A stretch of 42,957 nucleotides of DNA from UBA8437 sp003445035 (GTDB lineage: Bacteria > Planctomycetota > Planctomycetia > Planctomycetales > Planctomycetaceae), in assembly GCA_937901285.1 (NCBI GenBank), contig CALCHI010000039.1:1-42957 (forward strand). The letters are read 5' to 3'. The stretch's first letter is position 1. Each line of letters starts with the position of its first letter. A program made the position numbers and the translations under genes. Below, piece after piece: positions 32,107 through 40,434 of the stretch. The notes below the pieces were generated by a model. It was not told the DNA's origin. It worked only from the letters and a program-made list of their open reading frames with translations, and did not search any database.

Positions 32107-33690
32107 ATGCCGTCCACGACACGGGTATCCGACCGCCGCCGCGGTGCAGTCAGCAACCACGCCGTGATGGCCATCATCGGCCTGTTGGTCCTGATCGGCC
32201 TGGGCGGGTGGCTGAGCCAGATGGGGCGGGTGGAGCCGGCCAGATCGGCCGACGGGGGCGAGAGAGCGACCTCCTCGCTGACGTTCTTCTGCGCCGCGGG
32301 AATCCGCAAGCCGGTCGAGGCAGTCGCCAAGCGGTACCTCGAGGAATACGGCGTCCAGGTCAACCTGGATTACGGAGGCTCCAACACCCTGCTGAGTCGC
32401 ATCGACACGGCCAAGACCGGGGACCTGTACCTGGCCGCCGACGAGAGCTACATCAACGCGGCCCGCAAAAAGGGACTGGTGGCCGAGTCGCTCTCGCTGG
32501 CACGGATGAAGCCGGTGATCGCCGTGGCCGACGGAAATCCCAAGAACATCACCCGCATCGAAGACCTGCTCCGTGAAGATGTCCGTACTGTACTGGGCAA
32601 CCCCGACCAGGCCGCCGTGGGCAAGAAAACCCGAAAGCTCCTGAAGGCGTCCGGGCACTGGACAAAACTCGAGGCCCTGGTCCGCCAGACGGGAACGTTC
32701 CAGCCAACGGTGCCGGAGGTGGCCAACACGGTGAAAATCGGCGGTGCCGACGCGGCGGTGATCTGGAACACGACCACCAAGATCGTCGACGGGATCGAAG
32801 CGATCGAGGTCCCGGAACTGGACAAGGGAGAGGTGCTGGTCACCGTGGGTGTTTTGACCAGCGCGGCCGATCCAACCGAGTCACTGCGATTCGCCCGTTA
32901 CCTGGCCGCTTCGGACCGCGGCCTCAAGGAATTCCGCAAGTTCGGATTCACGCCGATCGAGGGCGACAAGTGGTCGGAGACCCCCGAATTGACCTTCTTT
33001 TGCGGATCGGTCAATCGCCGGGCGGTCGAACAGACAATCAAGAGTTTCCAGGCCCGTGAGGGCGTCCAGGTCAACACCGTCTTCAACGGCTGCGGAATCC
33101 TGACGGCGCAGATGAAGACGATCACCGACAAGAAGCTGACCGGCTTCCCCGACACCTACATGGCCTGCGACAAGTACTACCTGGAAATCGTCGACGGGTT
33201 GTTCCAGGACGCGGTCGAGATCTCCGACACCGAGGTGGTGATCGCCGTGCCCAAGGGAAACCCCAAGCGGATCCAGTCCCTGGCGGACCTGGCCCGCCCC
33301 GGCGTGAGAGTCGCTGTCGGACAACCCGACCAGTGCACCATAGGCGTGTTGACCCGGCAGGTGCTGGAAGCCGAGAAGGTCTACGAGAAGGTGATGGCCA
33401 ACGTCGTGACCCAGACGGCCACCTCGGCGCTGTTGATCGCCCCGGTCTCGACCGGAGCCGCCGACGCAGCGCTGGCGTACTTGACCGACACAAAGGCCGA
33501 AGCCGAAAAGGTGGACGCCGTGAGAATCACATCGGCGGCGGCCAAGGCGATCCAGCCCATGGGGATCGCCAAGACCAGCCGCAACAAGCACCTCGCCCGA
33601 CGCCTGATACGGGCGATCACCCAGGCCCGGTCCGACTTCGAAGCGGCAGGATTTCATTGGCGGTTCGAAGCCGACGGCTCCGGTTCCTAG
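32107..33690 (+). CDS. tandem ModA-like oxyanion-binding protein (two fused lobed domains)
   Basis: A membrane-anchored or exported protein of 527 residues (hydrophobic segment about 20-37) with two complete ModA-like domains: domain 1 about 58-292 (LTFFCAAG, GGSNTLLSRI, GDLYLAADES, GNPDQAAVGK, ending FRKFGF) and domain 2 about 295-520 (LTFFCGSVN, FNGCGILTAQM, DTYMACDKYY, GQPDQCTIGV). Family members normally have one domain of about 230 residues and deliver molybdate or tungstate to ModB. Domain 2 carries C299, C329, C354 and C410 at positions that align with ModA segments lining the anion pocket; domain 1 keeps Ser/Ala at most of them. ATG 32107 is preferred because the upstream ATG at 32065 has no ribosome-binding site. 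The permease gene follows after 55 bases. Confidence 0.85.
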   Translation: MPSTTRVSDRRRGAVSNHAVMAIIGLLVLIGLGGWLSQMGRVEPARSADGGERATSSLTFFCAAGIRKPVEAVAKRYLEEYGVQVNLDYGGSNTLLSRIDTAKTGDLYLAADESYINAARKKGLVAESLSLARMKPVIAVADGNPKNITRIEDLLREDVRTVLGNPDQAAVGKKTRKLLKASGHWTKLEALVRQTGTFQPTVPEVANTVKIGGADAAVIWNTTTKIVDGIEAIEVPELDKGEVLVTVGVLTSAADPTESLRFARYLAASDRGLKEFRKFGFTPIEGDKWSETPELTFFCGSVNRRAVEQTIKSFQAREGVQVNTVFNGCGILTAQMKTITDKKLTGFPDTYMACDKYYLEIVDGLFQDAVEISDTEVVIAVPKGNPKRIQSLADLARPGVRVAVGQPDQCTIGVLTRQVLEAEKVYEKVMANVVTQTATSALLIAPVSTGAADAALAYLTDTKAEAEKVDAVRITSAAAKAIQPMGIAKTSRNKHLARRLIRAITQARSDFEAAGFHWRFEADGSGS

Positions 33691-33745
33691 GCGGTTCGCC
33701 GATCTTTACCCGCTTTTCGAAATCTGCTCCTTCGACATCGAAACC

Positions 33746-34660
33746 ATGTCGTCCACCGCAAACGTCGACGCAGCGGAACAGGCGTATCGCCCGCCGTCAG
33801 ACACTCCGTTCCTGGTCGGCCTGGGGGTCATTTCGAGCGTCTATGTCCTGCTGCTGATCGGATTGCTGGTCGGTGACGTGGCCTACATAGCCACCGGAAA
33901 CCTGGCCGACACCGTGGGATTGCCCGGTTGGCTCGAGTGGTCTCGACCGGCACTGCGGCCGCTGCTGTCGATGGTGGCCACACTGGGCACTCCCGAGATT
34001 CGTTACTCGGTCCAGTTGACGATGATCAGTTGCCTGTTCTCCGCGCTGCTCTCACTGTTCGTCGCCATTCCCACCTCCTACCTGCTCAGCCGACACGATT
34101 TCCCCGGCAAGAACCTGCTGGATGCGATCCTGGACATCCCCATCGTGCTGCCTCCACTGGTGGTCGGACTGAGCCTGTTGATCCTGTTTCAGTTCGTACC
34201 GGACATCACCATCGGGGGGGAAACCTACAGCCTGAGAAACGCGATCGTCTTCCAGGTGCCGGCGGTGGTGTTGGCCCAGTTCATGGTCGCCGCGGCGTTC
34301 GCGGTGCGGGTGATGCGAGCGACGTTCGACCAGGTCGATCCACGGCCCGAGCAAGTGGCTTTGACCCTGGGTTGCAACCAGTCTCAGGCCTTCTGGCGCG
34401 TCGTGCTGCCGCAGTGCGGCAACGGGATGCTGACGGCCGGCACCCTCGCATGGGCCCGCTCGCTGGGCGAGTTCGGCCCGCTGCTGATTTTCGCCGGGGC
34501 CACCCGGATGAAAACCGAGGTGCTCTCGACCACGGTGTTTCTCGAACTGAGCATCGGGAACCTCGAGGGAGCGGTTGCGGTGTCACTGTTGATGGTCGCC
34601 TGTGCCGTCATGGTGCTGGTGATCGCACGGATCTGGGGCTCTCGTGGGTTGTCGTTGTAG
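33746..34660 (+). CDS. modB: molybdate/tungstate-type ABC permease (ModB-like)
   Basis: A 304-residue inner-membrane permease of the molybdate/tungstate/sulfate class. Membrane helices occur at about 22-48, 90-115, 128-152, 170-192, 228-252 and 275-296. The cytoplasmic EAA loop reads EQVALTLGCNQSQAFWRVVL (202-221), followed by the family motif AWARSLGEFGPLLIFAG. It is longer than E. coli ModB because of an N-terminal extension with an extra helix. No ModC-type ATPase follows: the next genes are a MoaD-like carrier and a MoeB-like enzyme. Pairing with the tandem ModA-like protein immediately upstream supports uptake of molybdate or tungstate for the cofactor that MoaD/MoeB help make. The ribosome-binding site at ATG 33746 is weak. 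Confidence 0.86.
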   Translation: MSSTANVDAAEQAYRPPSDTPFLVGLGVISSVYVLLLIGLLVGDVAYIATGNLADTVGLPGWLEWSRPALRPLLSMVATLGTPEIRYSVQLTMISCLFSALLSLFVAIPTSYLLSRHDFPGKNLLDAILDIPIVLPPLVVGLSLLILFQFVPDITIGGETYSLRNAIVFQVPAVVLAQFMVAAAFAVRVMRATFDQVDPRPEQVALTLGCNQSQAFWRVVLPQCGNGMLTAGTLAWARSLGEFGPLLIFAGATRMKTEVLSTTVFLELSIGNLEGAVAVSLLMVACAVMVLVIARIWGSRGLSL

Positions 34661-34701
34661 CGACGAGTCGGGACGATCGGGAGACCCCGAAAGGACATGC
34701 C

Positions 34702-34983
34702 ATGCAGGTCACCGTCGAATACGCCGCGCAGATCAAGTCGATCGCCGGAGTGGCCAGGGAGGTGATCGAGTTGGACGGGCCGTGCCCGGTCGCCGACATC
34801 GCCCGTCGAGTCGCCTCGGCTCGAGGCGAAGACCTGGCCGAGATCCTGCTCGACGAGAACGACCAACCCCGTCCCTCGATCCTGGTTTTCCGTGGCGAGG
34901 ACCAGGTCCGTTGGGATGACACCTCGACGATCGTCTCCGACGGCGACACGATCACACTGCTCTCACCCGTCTCGGGCGGCTAG
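34702..34983 (+). CDS. MoaD/ThiS-family sulfur carrier
   Basis: A 93-residue ubiquitin-like protein ending SPVSGG: the free C-terminal Gly-Gly is the site that an E1-like enzyme adenylates and that then receives sulfur as thiocarboxylate. The beta-grasp pattern is clear (QVTVEYAAQIKSIAG, ILVFRGEDQVRW, DGDTITLLSPVSGG). In molybdopterin synthesis MoaD donates this sulfur to precursor Z with MoaE; ThiS and other carriers look similar, so the MoaD assignment rests on the neighbouring Mod genes and MoeB-like gene. AGGA lies six to seven bases before ATG 34702. MoaE is not in the window. Confidence 0.85.
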   Translation: MQVTVEYAAQIKSIAGVAREVIELDGPCPVADIARRVASARGEDLAEILLDENDQPRPSILVFRGEDQVRWDDTSTIVSDGDTITLLSPVSGG

Positions 34984-35006
34984 TCCAGACCCTTCACCAG
35001 GCTGCC

Positions 35007-35768
35007 ATGGCTCCGCTGACCGACCACGAAAAAGCCGTTTACGAATGGCAGATCTGGGTGCCCGGGTTCGGCGAAGCCGGACAACAGGCTCTCAAGGACG
35101 CCTCGGTGCTGGTGTCCCGAGTCGGCGGGCTGGGCAGCGTGGTGGCCTACGAACTGGCCGCCGCGGGAATCGGTCGCCTGGTGCTGGCCCACGCCGGTGA
35201 CATCAAGCCCAGCGATCTGAACCGACAATTGCTGATGACTCACGACGGGCTGGGCAGTTCCCGGGTCGAATCGGCACAGAGACGGCTGAAGGAACTCAAC
35301 CCGAGGCTGGAAATCCTCGCCGTTCCCGAGAACGTCACCGAAGAGAATGCCGCGAAGCTGGTGAGCGAAGTCGATCTGGTGGTCGATTGTGCACCCTTGT
35401 TCCCCGAGCGGTTCGCGATGAACCGCCAGTGCATCGAGCAGGGCAAACCGCTGGTCGACTGTGCCATGTACGACTGCGAGTTCCAGATCACCACGATCCT
35501 GCCGGGCCGGACTCCCTGTCTGGCCTGTCTGTTCCCCGAAGATCCTCCGGCATGGCGGCGCGAATTTCCGGTTTTCGGAGCGGTCTCGGGAACCGTGGCT
35601 TGCCTCGGAGCCATGGAAGCCATCAAGGTATTGGGAGAACTGGGGGAACCGTTGGCCGGTACACTGTTGACCTGTGACCTCCGCGATATGACTTTTCGAC
35701 GTCGCCGCCTGCTGAAACGCGAAGATTGCCCTGTCTGCGGAACGTCGACCGAGGCCCTCTCGAAATGA
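35007..35768 (+). CDS. MoeB/ThiF-family adenylyltransferase (E1-like)
   Basis: A 253-residue E1-like enzyme expected to adenylate the C-terminal glycine of the carrier encoded 23 bases upstream. The nucleotide-binding loop is SRVGGLGSVVAYELAAAGIG (about 37-56), followed by AGDIKPSDLNRQLL (the Asp and Arg that bind ATP). The zinc site is formed by PCLACLFPEDPP and DCPVCGTS (two Cys each). The Lys usually found in the G-x-x-K segment (compare IGQPKVESA of MoeB) is Arg here (LGSSRVESAQRRL). There is no rhodanese domain, so it is MoeB-like rather than MOCS3-like. Its stop codon overlaps the start of the next gene (ATGA), implying translational coupling to an ABC-2 transporter of unrelated type. 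Confidence 0.88.
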   Translation: MAPLTDHEKAVYEWQIWVPGFGEAGQQALKDASVLVSRVGGLGSVVAYELAAAGIGRLVLAHAGDIKPSDLNRQLLMTHDGLGSSRVESAQRRLKELNPRLEILAVPENVTEENAAKLVSEVDLVVDCAPLFPERFAMNRQCIEQGKPLVDCAMYDCEFQITTILPGRTPCLACLFPEDPPAWRREFPVFGAVSGTVACLGAMEAIKVLGELGEPLAGTLLTCDLRDMTFRRRRLLKREDCPVCGTSTEALSK

Positions 35769-36775
35769 CCTCTCCCCCGGTGAATACCGACTCGCTCGAC
35801 ACCGCTGGATCCCACGAACCGGTCATCCAGGTCAGTGATCTCCAGAAGACCTATCACGACGGCTGGTTCCGCCGCCGGAAGATCCAGGCCCTGAAGAAGG
35901 TCTCGCTGGAGGTGGGGCGAGGCGAAATCTTCGGCTTGCTGGGCCCCAACGGGGCCGGCAAGACCACCCTGATCAAGATCCTGTTGGGCATCGTCCACAA
36001 GACCGCAGGGGAGGCGCGGCTGCTGGGGCAACCGGCCGGACGCCGAATCGGCCGCAAGCGGGTTGGCTACCTGCCCGAGGGTCACCGGATTCCGCGGCAT
36101 CTGACCGGCAACGCGGCACTCGAATATTACGGCAGTCTCAGCGGGATGTCGGTTGCCGACACCCGCCGCCGCCGTGGTGAACTGCTCGAAATGGTCGGCC
36201 TCTCCGACTGGGGACGCACCGTCGTCACCAAGTACTCCAAGGGAATGCTGCAACGGCTCGGGCTGGCCCAGGCCATGCTGCACGAACCCGACGTGCTGGT
36301 TCTCGACGAGCCCACCGACGGTGTCGACCCCGTCGGCCGTTCGGAAATTCGGGAGGTGCTGAACCTGCTCAAGTCCCAGGGCAAGACCATCTTCCTCAAC
36401 AGCCACCTGCTGCAGGAAATCGAGCTGGTCTGTGACCAGGTGGCGATCCTGTTCCAGGGCGAGGTGCTGAAGGTGGGTCCGGTCGAGGAAGTGACCGACC
36501 TGACCGAGGCCGGCTCGTCCGATATCACCCTGGAACTCGAAGGAGACGGCGAGACGATTGCCGGGCTGATGCCCGAGACGACCGGAAATCGCGAGCAGGC
36601 GGGGGACGCACGCTGGCGGGTGACAGTGCCGTCTCTGAAGCAGGACCACATCGACTCCCTGGTCGACCAACTCCGGGCCGCAGGAATCAGCATTGTCACG
36701 ATCACCCGGCAGAAGCTGACCCTGGAGGAAGCCTTCCTGAGACTGGTGCGGGGCGCATCGGAGGGCCAGTCATGA
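35765..36775 (+). CDS. ABC-2 transporter ATP-binding protein (CcmA-like)
   Basis: A 336-residue ATPase of the ABC-2/CcmA class. Walker A is GPNGAGKTTLIKIL, signature YSKGMLQRLGLAQAML (KG replacing the first Gly pair, as often in this class), Walker B VLVLDEPTDGVDP and switch region FLNSHLLQEIE, with His. The start ATG 35765 overlaps the previous stop; an earlier in-frame ATG would lie inside the MoeB-like gene and lacks a ribosome-binding site. The last 100 residues form the accessory C-terminal domain common to this class (GSSDITLELEGDGETIA onward). Its gene end overlaps the permease gene by four bases (ATGA), so the two subunits should be made in equal amounts. Confidence 0.94.
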   Translation: MTSPPVNTDSLDTAGSHEPVIQVSDLQKTYHDGWFRRRKIQALKKVSLEVGRGEIFGLLGPNGAGKTTLIKILLGIVHKTAGEARLLGQPAGRRIGRKRVGYLPEGHRIPRHLTGNAALEYYGSLSGMSVADTRRRRGELLEMVGLSDWGRTVVTKYSKGMLQRLGLAQAMLHEPDVLVLDEPTDGVDPVGRSEIREVLNLLKSQGKTIFLNSHLLQEIELVCDQVAILFQGEVLKVGPVEEVTDLTEAGSSDITLELEGDGETIAGLMPETTGNREQAGDARWRVTVPSLKQDHIDSLVDQLRAAGISIVTITRQKLTLEEAFLRLVRGASEGQS

Positions 36776-39063
36776 GAGCCTACCTGGCCGTGATCAAGGA
36801 CTCCTTCCGCGAGGCGTTCTCCTCGAAGATCCTCTGGGTGCTGATCATGATGATCGCCCTGTTCCTGGTCCTGCTGTCCGGACTCTCGGTGGCACCGGCC
36901 GAACGAACCGGACTCGATTTTCCCGACGTTTTCGACTGGCCCGAACTGGCCACCCGGCTGCGCGACGCCGAAGCCGACAGCCCGGTGGGAAAACTCCGGG
37001 GCCGGTTTCCCAGTGATCTGCAAGCCGATCTCCGCGGCTTCAAGCTCGACGGCGAGAACCGACGGGTCTTTCGCGATCTCCGACGTCAACTCAACGAACA
37101 ACTTGACGCCGACGATTTCGCCACCGCCGTCGTCGTGCCCGAGGACAATCTCTCCGACGAGGCGCGCGAACTGGTCGGACGGGGCGAGAACATAGACCCA
37201 AAGACACGGCAACGGCTCAATCGCCTGGTGCTCGAAGCCGCACTGCCCAATGACATTCGCCCGAGTCCCGGCGAAGTGATGACGCCGACCTACATCGGTT
37301 TCGAGATCTTCGACGACCTCACGCTCGACCAGGAACAACTCACCCAGGTGATCAACACGGCCCTGCAGGTCTTCATCTTCTTCTTCGTCTCGGTGATGGG
37401 GACGCTGATCGCCATCGTGGTCACCGCGCCGATCGTCCCGCGAATGTTCGAGCCCGGGGCCATTGACCTGCTGCTCTCCAAGCCGGTCTCGCGATCCCTG
37501 CTGTTTCTCTCAAAATTCTTCGGCGGCTGCGCCTTCACGATTGTCAATGCCGCATTCCTGATCGGCGGCATGTGGCTGATCATCGGAATCCGGTTCGACG
37601 TCTGGAGCAACGGGCTGTTGTTGAGCCTGCCGGTCTACCTGTTCCTGTTCGTGCTCTACTACTCGGTCTCGGCCGCAACCGGAGTTGTCTTCCGCGGACC
37701 AATCATCTCGGTCGTGATGGTCGGGTTGTTCTGGTTCGTCTGCTTTGTCGTCGGTACGGCCAAGGACACCGCCGAGCAGTTCGAGATCAACGGATCGCGG
37801 ATCCACACGATCGTGCCGGTCGACGATGCGCTCCTGGCCTCCAATTCCGCCGGTGACCTGCAGATCTGGTCCACGGAATCCGGGACCTGGGAGCGGGTGT
37901 TCGATCCGGGTCCGAACCAACTGGGCGGCGTGGCGGCGATGGCCATCAGGGCCCAGCAGGGATTCCCCTTCCTGGGGCCGATCTACGACAAGCGGAAACA
38001 GCGAATCATTGCGATCACCAAGCCGACGCCGGTCTTCATGCCCGGCGGAGGACCGTCCCGCATGTTCATCGGGCGACCGGACGACAACTGGTCCCGCCGC
38101 GGCGGCGCCATGCTCCGCATGTCTCCACGGTCGATTTTCCTCTCGCCGGATGGCGAGATCCTCGCAGCCGGCCCGGCCGGACTGCAACGGTTCACCGGAG
38201 ACGCCGAGACACCGCAACGGCCGTTCCGGGTCTTCGGTCTCGACCTGGGCAGCCGGTCCGATGCCGGACGGTTCGTCGAAGCCACTCCCGATGAAATGCC
38301 TCGTTGGAAGAGCCCGTTCACAGCAACGATTGATCAGGACCGCGGCCACGTCGTCATTTACAGCGACGGAACATTGTCCCTGTTGACGCCCGAGAAGAAC
38401 GACGAGCAGGTGATCTACACGCCCGGAGCCAATCGCGACCTGGATACCGACGAGGCGGCCCTGATGGCCGTCGCCGGAAACACGCTGCTGGTCGCCCTGT
38501 CCAACGGCGACTATCGGTTGCTGGATGCCACGACGCTGGAACCGAAAACGACCCTCGAGGGTCCCGAAAAGCCACGGTGGGCCGCTGGTTCACCCGATGG
38601 TCGCTTCCTGGCCGTCCTGTCTCACACCTCCAGTGCCTGGATTTTCGACGTGTCCAACGGGGAACCGGTCTCCAACGGAGCCATTTCCGGTGACATTCAC
38701 GCCATGGCCTTCACCGACAGCAGTTCTCTGCTAGTGGGTGACCTGTTCATGAGAGCCACCGAGTACAAGCTGCCAGACTTCTCGGTCGAGGCCAGCTATG
38801 ACCCGCCGCTGTCGACTCTCCAGAACGTCTACCGCTACGCCCTGCTGCCGATCTACACGGTCTTCCCCAAGCCGGGAGAGCTCAACAACGTCATCACCCG
38901 CCTGTTCCAGGAAGACAGCACCGTGGCGATGTCGGGCAACAACGACGACCTGCAGGCCGACCAGGTCGAGATCGACATCCAGACCCCGCTGGTCTCCAAC
39001 GCCATCTTCCTGGTCATCGTGCTGGCCCTGACGTGCCTTTACGTGTCACGCAAGGACTTCTAG
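36772..39063 (+). CDS. ABC-2 permease fused to a WD40-like beta-propeller
   Basis: A 763-residue membrane protein. TM1 is at about 20-38 (SKILWVLIMMIALFLVLLSG). An extracytoplasmic loop (about 40-190) leads to a membrane block (about 192-335) with ABC-2 landmarks such as PRMFEPGAIDLLLSKPVSR. The chain then enters a long soluble section (about 335-720) that reads as a WD40/YVTN-type propeller: ASNSAGDLQIWSTESGTWE, SPDGEILAAGPAGLQ, YSDGTLSLLTPEKND, SPDGRFLAVLSHTSSAWIFD and related blades. It ends with a final helix (about 743-761, AIFLVIVLALTCLYVSRKDF). Ordinary ABC-2 permeases have no such insert. The propeller could couple transport to a partner protein or cytoskeletal-type scaffold; substrate and side of membrane are not decided by the sequence. 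Confidence 0.87.
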   Translation: MRAYLAVIKDSFREAFSSKILWVLIMMIALFLVLLSGLSVAPAERTGLDFPDVFDWPELATRLRDAEADSPVGKLRGRFPSDLQADLRGFKLDGENRRVFRDLRRQLNEQLDADDFATAVVVPEDNLSDEARELVGRGENIDPKTRQRLNRLVLEAALPNDIRPSPGEVMTPTYIGFEIFDDLTLDQEQLTQVINTALQVFIFFFVSVMGTLIAIVVTAPIVPRMFEPGAIDLLLSKPVSRSLLFLSKFFGGCAFTIVNAAFLIGGMWLIIGIRFDVWSNGLLLSLPVYLFLFVLYYSVSAATGVVFRGPIISVVMVGLFWFVCFVVGTAKDTAEQFEINGSRIHTIVPVDDALLASNSAGDLQIWSTESGTWERVFDPGPNQLGGVAAMAIRAQQGFPFLGPIYDKRKQRIIAITKPTPVFMPGGGPSRMFIGRPDDNWSRRGGAMLRMSPRSIFLSPDGEILAAGPAGLQRFTGDAETPQRPFRVFGLDLGSRSDAGRFVEATPDEMPRWKSPFTATIDQDRGHVVIYSDGTLSLLTPEKNDEQVIYTPGANRDLDTDEAALMAVAGNTLLVALSNGDYRLLDATTLEPKTTLEGPEKPRWAAGSPDGRFLAVLSHTSSAWIFDVSNGEPVSNGAISGDIHAMAFTDSSSLLVGDLFMRATEYKLPDFSVEASYDPPLSTLQNVYRYALLPIYTVFPKPGELNNVITRLFQEDSTVAMSGNNDDLQADQVEIDIQTPLVSNAIFLVIVLALTCLYVSRKDF

Positions 39064-39072
39064 CCGCCGGTT

Positions 39073-40419
39073 CTATCCCAGCACGCCCTCGACCACGGTG
39101 GCCCTGGGATCGACCAGCCGGATCGGGCGACCGACATTCGAGACGTTCTGCTTCTCGGCGTCGATGCCCAGCGCGCCGCAAACGGTCGCCAGCAGGTCAC
39201 CGGTCGTGATCGGACGGTCGGCCACCTCGGTCCCGTCGGCGGCGGTCCGGCCCACCGCCTGGCCACCCTGGACTCCCCCACCGGCCAGCACGGTCGACCA
39301 GGCGTTGGGGAAATGGTCCCGGCCCCGGTTGGGATTGATCTTCGGCGTGCGACCGAATTCTCCCATCCAGATCACCAGCGTCGATTCCAGCAGGCCGCGA
39401 CGACCCAGATCCTCCAGCAGGGTGGCCCAGCCGGAATCGAGCGTCGAGCAGAGTCGCTTGACCGTGTCGAAATTGTCCTGGTGTGTGTCCCAGCCCAATT
39501 GCATCTGGGCATCGGCTCCGTTGAGCGACACCTCGACAAATGGCACACCCCGTTCGACCAGCCTCCGGGCCAGAAGACACCCCTGGCCGAACCGGTTGCG
39601 GCCGTAGGCGTCACGGATCGCGGCGGGTTCGTCATCCAGGTCAAAGGCCGACACCGACTCGGACCGCATCATCTTCACCGCCTGGCGGTATGCGGTCCGG
39701 TGACTGCGGACCGGCACGTCCGGTCGTTCGGCTCCGAAGTCGGCCTCGAATTGACCGAGCAATTTCAGCCGAGCATCAACCCGCGCGGCACCAATCCCCT
39801 CGGGCTGCTGCAGGTTCCGCACACGGAGGGCCTGCGAGTCATCGACCGCGGCACCGGGATCCATTGGGACAGGATTGGTGTCACCGACAATCAGTGGAGC
39901 AAACTCGGGACCAAGAAAACCCGGTCCAAAGGCAGCGGGACTGAGAAATCGGTAGGGTGCGACGCTGACGAAGTCGGGCAGCGGCGAGGTGCCATCGGAG
40001 AGTTCCTTGCTGAACAACGAGCCGAGCGTGGGATAGTGAATCGGACCCTGGGGCAGGTACCCGGTTCGCATCTTGAAAGTCGCACGCTGGTGATCGCCCT
40101 CCCTGGTGGCCATCGATCGCAACACGGCCAGGTGCTTGGCCTGCCGGGACAGTTTCGGCAAGTGCTGGGAAAACTGCAGGCCGGCAACGGTGGTCGCAAT
40201 GGGGCGGAAGGGACCCCCGTTGGCATGGCCGGGTTTCATGTCGAACGTGTCGATCTGGCTCGGGCCTCCCGACATCCACAACAGGATGCAGCGTCGACGA
40301 CGCGAGGCCGCGGCGGCGTGGGCGATCCGACCGAACAACCCCGAGGCGGGCGGAGTGACCGCACCGGCAGCAGCCAGCGCCAGCCATTGCCGTCGTGACA
40401 TTCCGGGGAACGGGGTCAT
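39073..40419 (-). CDS. DUF1501 protein, Tat-exported
   Basis: A 448-residue planctomycete DUF1501 protein related in fold to alkaline phosphatase/sulfatase enzymes. The N-terminus carries a twin-arginine signal (SRRQWLALAAAGAV, residues 8-21), so it is exported folded, often with a metal cofactor. Family landmarks include CILLWMSGGPSQIDTFDMKPG, GYLPQGPIHYPTLGSL, VSLNGADAQMQLGWDTHQDNFD and LVIWMGEFGRTPKINPNRGRD. The Asp/His-rich segments suggest a metal site, but no substrate is known. ATG 40419, with AGG five bases upstream, is preferred; GTG 40425 and ATG 40401 are alternatives. The gene follows the DUF1549/DUF1553 gene by 15 bases, the standard partnership for this family. Confidence 0.92.
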   Translation of the reverse strand: MTPFPGMSRRQWLALAAAGAVTPPASGLFGRIAHAAAASRRRRCILLWMSGGPSQIDTFDMKPGHANGGPFRPIATTVAGLQFSQHLPKLSRQAKHLAVLRSMATREGDHQRATFKMRTGYLPQGPIHYPTLGSLFSKELSDGTSPLPDFVSVAPYRFLSPAAFGPGFLGPEFAPLIVGDTNPVPMDPGAAVDDSQALRVRNLQQPEGIGAARVDARLKLLGQFEADFGAERPDVPVRSHRTAYRQAVKMMRSESVSAFDLDDEPAAIRDAYGRNRFGQGCLLARRLVERGVPFVEVSLNGADAQMQLGWDTHQDNFDTVKRLCSTLDSGWATLLEDLGRRGLLESTLVIWMGEFGRTPKINPNRGRDHFPNAWSTVLAGGGVQGGQAVGRTAADGTEVADRPITTGDLLATVCGALGIDAEKQNVSNVGRPIRLVDPRATVVEGVLG

Positions 40420-40434
40420 ATCCACCTGGTCGTC

